From positions 64,182 to 128,181 of the forward strand of contig SBEG01000009.1 of assembly GCA_009668975.1 (NCBI GenBank): 64,000 bases of DNA, read 5' to 3'. Position numbers and translations under genes: made by a program. Positions 55,542 to 64,000 of the stretch are shown in pieces. Each line of letters starts with the position of its first letter. Within the stretch, counting starts at the first letter, position 1. This stretch comes from Deltaproteobacteria bacterium (GTDB lineage Bacteria > Desulfobacterota > Desulfuromonadia > Geobacterales > Geobacteraceae). The notes under the pieces were generated by a model. It saw only the letters and a program-made list of their open reading frames with translations. It made no database searches and was not told the origin of the DNA.

Positions 55542-56279
55542 ATGGTCGCGAAAAAACTTGAGCAGGAACTGTGGCTACTTGGAATGGGCGATTGCGATGG
55601 CCGGGGCAAGGTGGTCTGCAAATATCTGAAAGAGTCTGGCTATCGGGCCAGGGTGGCGAACTTGGAAGAACTCTCCGAACGACGGCCCTTAGGCATTCTG
55701 CTCGATCTTTCGCCCTACTCGGCTGACGGCTGGGGGATATTCCTTTCGCTGAAAAGGGATCCGCAAACCCGTGATATTGCCGTGTTGCCGATCTTTCTCA
55801 GTGAAGACGGCAAGATCGGCGGAGTATTTCCCGCGGCCGGTTTTTTTACCTTGCCGATTGATCAGGAGTATCTGAAAAAAAGGCTGGTGGTAATGGGCCT
55901 CACCGAAGAGGCGGAGGTCTGGGATCTGCAGACTCTTCTCGTCTCCAGGACCGGTGAAGAGTCTGTTGCCGATGCAGTCGAATCCCTTGGCTTTGAAGTG
56001 GTAAAAGCCTATACCGGCAAGGAAGGGATTGCCCTGGCTACTACGGAACCGCGCTATATGGCGTTCTCAACCCTGATGCTTCCCGACATGTCAGCCTTTG
56101 AATTGATGGATCGTTTCCGCCTCTATCCCCACACGAAAAATCTCCCTTTTTTCGTCCTCATGAAGGAGGCAATGAAGGAAGGTGAAAAACTTGCCATGGG
56201 TCATCAGATCGAACATCTCATCCGGAAGAAGGAACTGTCTCAGGAAGAATTTCTCCGCTACCTCCGCAAGCGGGGCTAA
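55542..56279 (+). CDS. Double receiver-like protein with one degenerate phosphoacceptor
   Basis: 245 residues. Two receiver-like modules in tandem: residues about 8-120 keep a plausible phosphoacceptor Asp in GILLDLSPYSADGW, and about 130-235 have TLMLPDMSAFELM, where Thr replaces the Asp that would precede L-M-L-P. No DNA-binding or catalytic output domain is visible. GGGGAA lies seven nt before the ATG. The role may be a phosphate sink or a protein-protein adapter; which kinase it serves cannot be told from this window, although cheA at 24169-25824 lacks a local cheY. Confidence 0.65.
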   Translation: MVAKKLEQELWLLGMGDCDGRGKVVCKYLKESGYRARVANLEELSERRPLGILLDLSPYSADGWGIFLSLKRDPQTRDIAVLPIFLSEDGKIGGVFPAAGFFTLPIDQEYLKKRLVVMGLTEEAEVWDLQTLLVSRTGEESVADAVESLGFEVVKAYTGKEGIALATTEPRYMAFSTLMLPDMSAFELMDRFRLYPHTKNLPFFVLMKEAMKEGEKLAMGHQIEHLIRKKELSQEEFLRYLRKRG

Positions 56280-56453
56280 CCTTTCTCGTAATTCTTGCAC
56301 AGCTGTTCGACTGTTGTGCGGAGGAGTTCCCCGGAGGTTCACTTACGGGGGGCATTTCCAGCCGGATGCATAAAGTTGTGACTGGGTTGTCTTTTTGTCT
56401 GGTCTGATTTCTTCCCCTCTACTTCATGTTGCCTTACCGAAAGTGGGGTGCGC

Positions 56454-56714
56454 ATGTCGTTTACACTGCAGAAAATCGCCTGGTTTTTGATCCTGCCGCC
56501 CGCCTGCTTCATTGACTTTATGCTCTTCGGTGCGGTGGCCTCACGTCATTGTGCCGGTCTGGCAAAGGGAATTTCTGGTTTCAGCGCGGTGTTCTATCTT
56601 ATGTCTTGGATCGGTTGTTCAAAGAGGTCTGGTCTGGTAACATGTAAGCAGGCACGAATGTCTCGGAAGGGAGGGCAACATGAAGGGCGAAAGCGCACCG
56701 TACACGTCAGGTAG
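56454..56714 (+). CDS. Possible small membrane protein
   Basis: 86 residues. ATG 56454 follows GTGGGG. The first half has two hydrophobic stretches (IAWFLILPPACFIDFMLFGA; SGFSAVFYLMSWIGC), the rest is basic and contains three Cys. It overlaps the start of the next gene by 35 nt, which weakens it. The flanks 56280-56453 show nothing else. It may be an accidental frame. Confidence 0.3.
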   Translation: MSFTLQKIAWFLILPPACFIDFMLFGAVASRHCAGLAKGISGFSAVFYLMSWIGCSKRSGLVTCKQARMSRKGGQHEGRKRTVHVR

Positions 56715-56997
56715 TTTTATCGTTCGACACGGACAGGAGAATGATTTTATCATGGCGGTCGAAGCGGTTGCCGAATGGACAATAGAGAATTATTCGTCAG
56801 TCAGCGAAATACTCCTCTTTCGGGATCAGACGCGTTCCGGAAGATTTATTACCTTGTTTCGATGGGATGATGATGAAAGTATTGATGCCTGGAGGGCCGA
56901 TCCTGAATTTGGCGTGTACATGACGCAAATTCGGGAACATTGTGAAAAGGTGGAGGTTTACAGCCTGGTAAGGGAGCGGCGCTTTACCAGGTTATAG
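56680..56997 (+). CDS. Antibiotic-biosynthesis-monooxygenase-like small protein
   Basis: 105 residues. GGAAGGGAGGGCAAC immediately before the ATG is a strong ribosome binding site. The order of elements (SFIVRHGQENDFIMAVEAVA, then ITLFRWDDDESIDAWRADPE, then VEVYSLVRER) fits the dimeric ferredoxin-like ABM fold, where many members are haem-handling or degrading proteins and others have unknown substrates. No catalytic claim can be made. A terminator follows 26 nt after the stop. Confidence 0.6.
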   Translation: MKGESAPYTSGSFIVRHGQENDFIMAVEAVAEWTIENYSSVSEILLFRDQTRSGRFITLFRWDDDESIDAWRADPEFGVYMTQIREHCEKVEVYSLVRERRFTRL

Positions 56998-57022
56998 GGG
57001 CTGTTGCAGAAGGTAGCAGGTA

Positions 57023-57062
57023 CAACAAAGGGGCTACAGTATGAACTGTAACCCCTTTGTTG
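57023..57062. terminator. Bidirectional hairpin terminator before tRNA-Arg
   Basis: Arms 57023-57039 and 57046-57062 pair over 17 bp with a single mismatch (CAACAAAGGGG core), loop TATGAA. It lies between two converging units, the ABM-like gene on the plus strand and tRNA-Arg on the minus strand. Confidence 0.8.
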
Positions 57063-57066
57063 TTAT

Positions 57067-57143
57067 TGGCGCGCTTGGAGAGATTCGAACTCCCGACCTA
57101 CGGATTCGTAGTCCGTTGCTCTATCCAGCTGAGCTACAAGCGC
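57067..57143 (-). tRNA. tRNA-Arg(ACG)
   Basis: The minus-strand cloverleaf is complete: acceptor GCGCTTG/CAAGCGC, D stem GCTC/GAGC, anticodon stem ACGGA/TCCGT with loop CTACGAA (anticodon ACG), and T stem GGGAG/CTCTC with TTCGAAT. The discriminator G is followed by encoded CCA (57067-57069). It would read CGU, CGC and CGA after A-to-I editing. Confidence 0.95.
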
Positions 57144-57149
57144 GAGCTG

Positions 57150-57641
57150 TTACTTGCCTGCGGGAACGAAGCCGACAAGTGTAATATCATATTTGGCATG
57201 CTGAAAGGCGTGTGGGCTCTTGAGAACCATGAAGAGCCAATTTTTATAAACTTCTTTGCCCTTTTCCGTTATCAACACTTGTGCTGCGGGGTTTTTGGGC
57301 TCATCCGATTTGGAAGTCCTGACATTTCCGTCCATGGTAAAGTCGGGCAGGAAATGTTCAACCATAATCACCAGGTCAGAGTTGGGTACGGGAAATGATT
57401 TGCCGATTTCCACCGCATATTCGGTGCTTTTGCCGGATGCTTTGTCAACTACGGCAAGCTTGACAGCTTTCCATTTACCTTTTTCCGACTCGGGCACAAC
57501 AACTACCGGCTTCGCCTTTTGCTCCATCATCCCATGGGGCGGCATCTCTTCAACAACCGGTTTTTCTTCTTTTTTCTTGCAACCGGCAACAGCTATTGTC
57601 GCCATGGCCACTATCGCTACTACCTTGAAAATCTTTTTCAT
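57150..57641 (-). CDS. DUF2155-like lipoprotein
   Basis: 163 residues. Signal peptide with lipobox AVAGC (Cys about 21), then a Lys/Glu/Pro-rich linker with Met residues (PPHGMMEQKAKP). The domain follows with KGKWKAVKLAVVDKASGKST, FPVPNSDLVIMVEHFLPDF, KNPAAQVLITEKGKEVYKNW and SPHAFQHAKYDITLVGF. I recall similar deltaproteobacterial proteins annotated DUF2155. Function unknown, probably periplasmic. It lies between the two serine tRNAs and the arginine tRNA on the same strand. Confidence 0.75.
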   Translation of the reverse strand: MKKIFKVVAIVAMATIAVAGCKKKEEKPVVEEMPPHGMMEQKAKPVVVVPESEKGKWKAVKLAVVDKASGKSTEYAVEIGKSFPVPNSDLVIMVEHFLPDFTMDGNVRTSKSDEPKNPAAQVLITEKGKEVYKNWLFMVLKSPHAFQHAKYDITLVGFVPAGK

Positions 57642-57685
57642 TCAATCCTCCACTGACGGCCGGATGCTACCGGACAGGGTTGTTA

Positions 57686-57778
57686 TGGCGGAGAGAGAGG
57701 GATTCGAACCCTCGATACCGGTTTCCCAGTATACTCGCTTAGCAGGCGAGCGCCTTCGGCCGACTCGGCCATCTCTCC
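57686..57778 (-). tRNA. tRNA-Ser(GCT)
   Basis: Acceptor GGAGAGA/TCTCTCC, anticodon stem CTCGC/GCGAG with loop CTGCTAA (anticodon GCT), a long variable arm typical of serine tRNAs, T loop TTCGAAT and encoded CCA. 93 nt including CCA. It lies 82 nt after the other serine tRNA in transcription order. Confidence 0.95.
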
Positions 57779-57860
57779 AGTAATCCTGGTTCGCTGTCCG
57801 AAGAAGAAAGCTCACCGTTGAGGTGGAATCAGGAACCTTGATCTTTGAACCTATAAAATA

Positions 57861-57946
57861 TGGCGGAGGGAGTAGGATTTGAACCCACGGAACTTTCGTT
57901 CAACGGTTTTCAAGACCGCCGCCTTAAGCCACTCGGCCATCCCTCC
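57861..57946 (-). tRNA. tRNA-Ser(TGA)
   Basis: Acceptor GGAGGGA/TCCCTCC, anticodon loop CTTGAAA (anticodon TGA), long variable arm, T loop TTCAAAT and encoded CCA (57861-57863). 86 nt. The 5' end is only six nt after the serS stop codon, so it must be cut from a serS read-through transcript or started inside serS. Confidence 0.95.
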
Positions 57947-57952
57947 GAAACC

Positions 57953-60388
<2,436 letters not shown>

Positions 60389-60423
60389 AGGTTTGCCGCG
60401 GGAGTTGCCCCAGGAGGTGTTGT

Positions 60424-60963
60424 GTGCATCGTTTATTTGTTGCCATTGATCTGCCTGAAGATATAAAGCTGGCTATCGGTTCCCTGCGCTGTCCTCTTCC
60501 GGGCGCGAAATGGGTGGCTGAGGCGCAGATCCATTTGACGCTCCGCTTTATCGGTGATGTCGATGACGAGCTTTCGAAGATGATTGTCGCTTCATTGTCC
60601 GGCATCGCGGCAGCTCCGTTTTCCCTGGCAATTCAGGGTGTGGGGTGCTTCCCCCCGAAAAGAGATCCTAAAGTTCTCTGGGTTGGGGTTGACGTCAGAA
60701 GTGCGTTGCTTGATTTGCAGAGTGCTATTGAAAAGGCTCTCGTCCGGAATGGCTTGGAGCCGGAGGGCCGTCCCTTCTCCCCGCACATCACTGTTGCCCG
60801 TTTGAAGGAAACATCCGAGGCTCGGGTTGCTTCATTTCTTCAGCAATACGCCGGTTTTGCCACGTGCTCCTTTCCGGTCACGCAGTTTATCCTTTATTCC
60901 AGCACTCTGACTCCGCAGGGGGCCATTTACCGCCAAGAGGCACTCTTTCCTTTGCGAAGATAG
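60424..60963 (+). CDS. thpR: RNA 2',3'-cyclic phosphodiesterase (2H phosphoesterase)
   Basis: 179 residues. The start is GTG 60424 with AGGAGGTG five nt upstream; a longer frame is open but unsupported. The two 2H-family motifs HLTLRF (near residue 37) and HITVARL (near residue 121) are in place. The enzyme opens 2',3'-cyclic phosphates on RNA and can ligate tRNA halves in vitro. Family names ThpR/LigT apply. It lies 35 nt downstream of the CapA-like gene. Confidence 0.92.
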   Translation: MHRLFVAIDLPEDIKLAIGSLRCPLPGAKWVAEAQIHLTLRFIGDVDDELSKMIVASLSGIAAAPFSLAIQGVGCFPPKRDPKVLWVGVDVRSALLDLQSAIEKALVRNGLEPEGRPFSPHITVARLKETSEARVASFLQQYAGFATCSFPVTQFILYSSTLTPQGAIYRQEALFPLRR

Positions 60964-61036
60964 CCTGCCAGCGAGGCGCTGCATGGCCGCGATCAGGTCC
61001 TTTCCTGGCGCTGCGACAGAGAGTCCAATTAACAGC

Positions 61037-61064
61037 TTGATTTTTTTTTGCCGTTGTTTATAGT
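61037..61064 (+). promoter_or_regulatory. Promoter of trxA
   Basis: TTGATT (61037-61042), 16-nt spacer with a long T-run, TATAGT (61059-61064). The predicted start is about 55 nt before the trxA ATG. Confidence 0.6.
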
Positions 61065-61124
61065 CAATATGAAACGTTTGATATCATTCGAAATCAGACC
61101 AGAAAAATATAAAGGAGAGTTTCA

Positions 61125-61454
61125 ATGGCCAGTGAAAAGGTAATTGTCCTTGATGACAACAATTTTGAAGCTGAAGTGCTTCAATCTTCTATTCCCGTTC
61201 TTGTGGATTTCTGGGCTTCGTGGTGTGCGCCCTGCAAAGCTATTGCGCCCCTAGTCGATGCCCTTGCGAATGATTATGACGGCAAGGTGAAGGTAGGAAA
61301 GGTAAACGTGGATGAAAGCCCTGCCACACCGGCAAAATTCGGCATCCGGGGAATTCCTACCCTGATTCTGTTCAAGGACGGCAAGGTGGTTGATCAGGTC
61401 GTCGGCGCGGTTCCGAAATCACAATTGGAGGCGTTGTTAAATAAAGCTCTCTAA
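61125..61454 (+). CDS. trxA: Thioredoxin
   Basis: 109 residues. Active site FWASWCAPCKAIAP, so CAPC where classical thioredoxins have CGPC; the conserved Asp (VLVDFWA) and the cis-Pro segment GIRGIPTLILFKDG are present. It reduces disulfides of cytosolic proteins using thioredoxin reductase. The Gly-to-Ala change in the CxxC loop should shift redox potential or partner choice slightly. AAAGGAG lies just upstream. It has its own promoter at 61037-61064. Confidence 0.94.
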   Translation: MASEKVIVLDDNNFEAEVLQSSIPVLVDFWASWCAPCKAIAPLVDALANDYDGKVKVGKVNVDESPATPAKFGIRGIPTLILFKDGKVVDQVVGAVPKSQLEALLNKAL

Positions 61455-61541
61455 CGATCCGCCGCACTGAACTTTCTCCGTCTGAGCGGTGATGAGCGGC
61501 ATGGTAAGACGGGGAATCTCGGGCGGACAGGAAAAGGAATT

Positions 61542-62060
61542 ATGGATTATTCACGCATGAAAAAGGTTTTGTCTCTTGCGTTTTTCATCACGGTGTTGAC
61601 GCTTCCCGCGCTGTCTCATGCCCTGCCGCAAAAGGGGAGCCCGGCACCGGCAATTAAGGTTGTCACTACCTCAGGGCAGAAAGTTACCCTTGCAAATTAC
61701 CGGGGATATGTTTTGGTCATGGAGTTCTTTGCCACCTGGTGTGACGGCTGCCGTGACTCCCTTCCCCATTTGATTCGCCTCAACAAAACCTACGGAAAAC
61801 AGGGTTTGCAGATTCTCGGCTTGAATCCCGGCGTCGGTGGGGATGATCTGCCGCGGGTACGAAAATTTATCCGTGAAGAGCGCATCAATTTTCCGGTGGC
61901 GTTGGTTGATGACGATATTTTGATCAACTATTCAGTTCAGCCGATACCGGCAATTTTTATCATCGACAAGAAGGGTGTGCTGGTTGAGAAGTATGTGGGA
62001 TTTAGCCCTGCGATCGAAGCATCAATGGAGAAAACCATCAAGACGCTATTGGCTCAGTAA
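61542..62060 (+). CDS. TlpA/ResA-type periplasmic thioredoxin-like protein
   Basis: 172 residues. Signal peptide or anchor (VLSLAFFITVLTLPALSHA), then an AhpC/TSA-like N-terminus (GSPAPAIKVVTTSGQKVTLANY), active site FFATWCDGCRDSLPHL, and the cis-Pro segment VQPIPAIFIIDKKG. Such proteins reduce or isomerise disulfides in apocytochromes or other exported proteins. AAAAGG precedes ATG 61542; ATG 61557 is also possible. Terminated by the hairpin at 62089. Its cytochrome-maturation role is an inference from the family. Confidence 0.86.
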   Translation: MDYSRMKKVLSLAFFITVLTLPALSHALPQKGSPAPAIKVVTTSGQKVTLANYRGYVLVMEFFATWCDGCRDSLPHLIRLNKTYGKQGLQILGLNPGVGGDDLPRVRKFIREERINFPVALVDDDILINYSVQPIPAIFIIDKKGVLVEKYVGFSPAIEASMEKTIKTLLAQ

Positions 62061-62088
62061 CGGATTCCTGGTCATATTCGGCTAAAGA

Positions 62089-62115
62089 AGCGGCGCAGTT
62101 GCGCCGCTTTTTTTA
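62089..62115 (+). terminator. Intrinsic terminator after the TlpA-like gene
   Basis: AAGCGGCGCA (62089-62098), loop GT, TGCGCCGCTT (62101-62110) and a T-run to 62115. It reaches into the last bases of uvrC on the opposite strand and can serve the two converging genes. Confidence 0.9.
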
Positions 62116-63936
62116 TGCCCGCCGCAGATGTTCAATGATGGCCGTGGCGATCTTCTCGCTGATGCCCGGCATCTTCAGCAAATCCTCGATGCTCGCCTTC
62201 TGCAGTTCTTTCACGCTGCCGAAGTGCCGCAGCAGCATTTTCCATCTCTTGGCGCCTATTCCAGGGATTTTGCCGGCCGAAGAGCGCAGTGTTTCCCGGG
62301 ACCGCACCTTGGTGTGATAGTCGACCGCAAAGCGGTGTGCTTCGTCCCTGATCCTGGCGAGTAGCAGCAAGGGGGCGGAGTTCTGGCGAAGAACCACCGG
62401 ATTCTTTCTGCCCGGCAGGAAGACCCGTTCGTCGCTTCGTCGAATATCGGAACTTGCGGATTCCCGCTCAACCCTGCTTTTGGCCAGGGACGCCGCGTCC
62501 GGGGCTGTGATGCCCAGATCTCTGAGTACTTGTATCAGAACATTCAATTGCCCCGGGCCGCCATCTACGACAATAAGATCCGGTGGCGAATCTTCAGGCT
62601 TGCTGCCGGTAAAGCGACGGGAAAGCACTTCGTGCATCATGCCGTAGTCATCCGTCTGGGTAACACTTTTGATCCGGTAGCGGCGGTAGTCCTTTTTGCT
62701 CGCAACCCCGTCCTGAAAGACGGCCCTGCTGCCGACGGCATACGTGCCCTGAAAGGTGGAGATGTCGTAGCACTCGATGCGGAGGGGAAGGTTTGACAGG
62801 TGAAGTTGTTGCTGCAGTTCCGTCAGGGTCCGCTCGATGCCATCCCGTTTCCGCTGGTCCTCGTCCGCCGCGGTTTCGGCATTCTTGACGGCAAGCTGGA
62901 CGAGTTCCGCCTTGGTTCCGCGACGGGGTACCGTGATGGAAACCTTCTTGCCGCGTTTTTCCGTCAGGAGCTCTTCCAGGGCCTGTGGTTCACTGATGGC
63001 GATCGGCAGTAGTATCCCGGTGGGAATATATTCGTCCCGGCCATAATATTCATTCAGGAAAGATGAAATGCCCTCGGCATCATCCAGTTCCCAGGAGAAG
63101 GTGAAGTTCCTGCCTCCGATCAGGCTGCCGCCGCGAATGAAGAGCAGGGCAATTACCAATTGCTGACCGTAGCGGCAGTGTCCCAGGACGTCGAAATCTC
63201 CTTTTTCCGCCACCATTTTCTGCTTTTCAACGGTAATCTCGATCGAGCGGATCAGGTCTCGAAAGCGGGCGGCCTGCTCGTACTTTTCCTGCCCGGCTGC
63301 TTCGTTCATTTTCCTGGTGAGAACTTTGATCAAATCACGGTTCTTTCCCTCCAGGAAAAGAGCTGCTCCTTCGGCGATGCTTGCATAGTCTTCCCGTGAA
63401 ATCAGGCCATGGCAGGGAGCGGAGCATTGGCGCAACTGATAGAAAAGGCAGGGGCGTCCGCGGCGCTGGCAGGTGTCCATCGGGTAGTGCCGCAACGGAA
63501 AGAGCCGGTAAAGCTGCTTCAAAACGTCGCGGGCCGCCGAGGCAGAAGAGTAGGGGCCAAAATAACGGGCGCCGTCCCGGATGACCTTACGGATAATGCT
63601 TAGCCTCGGGAACTCTTCCGTCGGGTCCATGCGCAGCGAAAAGTAGGTTTTGTCGTCGCGGAGGTTAATGTTGTAGCGGGGACGATGTTTCTTGATCAGG
63701 GTGTTTTCCAGGATCAGGGCTTCTTTTTCGGTATCGGTAACCAGGTAATCGATATCAGCTACCCTGGCCATGAGAAACTTGATTTGCCAGCGGGGGTCCC
63801 GCAACGGGACGAAATATGCGCGGACTCGAGTTCTCAGGTTTTTTGCCTTGCCCACGTAGAGGACACGACCATCGCTGCTCCGCATGATATAGACACCGGG
63901 AGACGCTGGAAATGTTTCGATTTTTTCGGCTTTCAT
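62113..63936 (-). CDS. uvrC: Excinuclease ABC subunit C
   Basis: 607 residues. GIY-YIG nuclease domain ([22 protein letters not shown]), UVR motif near residue 205, RNase-H-like endonuclease domain ([30 protein letters not shown]), and C-terminal helix-hairpin-helix ([36 protein letters not shown]). It makes both incisions in nucleotide excision repair with UvrA/UvrB. The ATG at 63934-63936 has no ribosome binding site, and a strong promoter ends eight nt before it, so the message may be almost leaderless. Confidence 0.95.
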   Translation of the reverse strand: MKAEKIETFPASPGVYIMRSSDGRVLYVGKAKNLRTRVRAYFVPLRDPRWQIKFLMARVADIDYLVTDTEKEALILENTLIKKHRPRYNINLRDDKTYFSLRMDPTEEFPRLSIIRKVIRDGARYFGPYSSASAARDVLKQLYRLFPLRHYPMDTCQRRGRPCLFYQLRQCSAPCHGLISREDYASIAEGAALFLEGKNRDLIKVLTRKMNEAAGQEKYEQAARFRDLIRSIEITVEKQKMVAEKGDFDVLGHCRYGQQLVIALLFIRGGSLIGGRNFTFSWELDDAEGISSFLNEYYGRDEYIPTGILLPIAISEPQALEELLTEKRGKKVSITVPRRGTKAELVQLAVKNAETAADEDQRKRDGIERTLTELQQQLHLSNLPLRIECYDISTFQGTYAVGSRAVFQDGVASKKDYRRYRIKSVTQTDDYGMMHEVLSRRFTGSKPEDSPPDLIVVDGGPGQLNVLIQVLRDLGITAPDAASLAKSRVERESASSDIRRSDERVFLPGRKNPVVLRQNSAPLLLLARIRDEAHRFAVDYHTKVRSRETLRSSAGKIPGIGAKRWKMLLRHFGSVKELQKASIEDLLKMPGISEKIATAIIEHLRRA

Positions 63937-63944
63937 GGTGAGCC

Positions 63945-63973
63945 ATTATACCCGGGAAGATATTTTCTGCCAA
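63945..63973 (-). promoter_or_regulatory. Strong promoter of uvrC
   Basis: On the minus strand TTGGCA (63968-63973), 17-nt spacer, perfect TATAAT (63945-63950), eleven of twelve consensus bases. The predicted transcription start is at about 63937-63939, zero to three nt before the uvrC ATG. No LexA-type box that I recognise lies in the visible 64 nt. Confidence 0.75.
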
Positions 63974-64000
63974 GTAGATAGCTCTGGTGGGCGGGAGGGA

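Overview
The window looks like chromosomal DNA from a Geobacter-type bacterium (Desulfuromonadales/Geobacterales). This is inferred from gene content and gene order, not from a database search. The pointers are a haem operon with a fused cobA-hemD gene, a parAB-atpF'FHAGDC block, futalosine-pathway menaquinone genes, a 12-gene type II secretion cluster, a small lipoprotein c-type cytochrome, several c-di-GMP-linked proteins, and a chemosensory operon behind lon and thiL. I see no insertion sequence, prophage, CRISPR array or rRNA. The region is almost entirely core genome.

Layout. 1-5465 (+): end of a CcsA-type cytochrome c maturation gene, then hemA, hemC, cobA-hemD and hemB, which run from glutamyl-tRNA to uroporphyrinogen III and on to the sirohaem/cobalamin branch. 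5634-7242 (+): parA and parB. 7513-13466 (+): F1Fo ATP synthase genes for b', b, delta, alpha, gamma, beta and epsilon (no a or c subunit here), closed by a strong terminator. 13807-18199 (+): a pair of large c-di-GMP-type proteins, PilZ plus an acyltransferase-like domain and then sensor-GAF-HD-GYP-PilZ. 18733-20553 (+): kup behind a 533-nt leader. 20606-24027 (-): a DksA/TraR-type protein, rimO, yajQ and lolA. 24169-31939 (-): lon, thiL, cheR, mcp, cheW and cheA, apparently one operon. 32354-34369 (+): a TPR protein with a repetitive Lys/Ser tail. 34540-36701 (-): an RlpA-like protein, mqnD and mqnB. 37097-39017 (+): an HExxH lipoprotein and a small lipoprotein. 39274-50714 (+): gspC to gspN. 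50788-55124 (-): M48 protease, cytochrome c lipoprotein, bamD and typA. 55542-56997 (+): a degenerate double-receiver protein and small ORFs. 57067-59221 (-): serS followed by two serine tRNAs, a DUF2155-like lipoprotein and an arginine tRNA. 59333-62060 (+): a CapA-like protein, thpR, trxA and a TlpA-like thioredoxin. 62113-63936 (-): uvrC.

How the parts fit. The first third combines tetrapyrrole supply, cytochrome maturation and energy conversion with chromosome segregation genes. The middle carries envelope functions (LolA, BamD, RlpA, type II secretion) and signalling (c-di-GMP proteins, the chemosensory operon). Many genes in the tight operons overlap by 1-4 nt, and several start at GTG or TTG. 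I moved a number of starts downstream of the longest possible frame because a clear ribosome binding site or a known family N-terminus demanded it.

Most worth a second look: the PilZ/acyltransferase and HD-GYP/PilZ pair, the sensor-poor chemosensory operon whose CheA lacks P2, a promoter that would make uvrC nearly leaderless, an intrinsic-terminator-like hairpin in the typA leader, the structured leader of kup, and a cluster of palindromes between mqnB and the HExxH lipoprotein gene.
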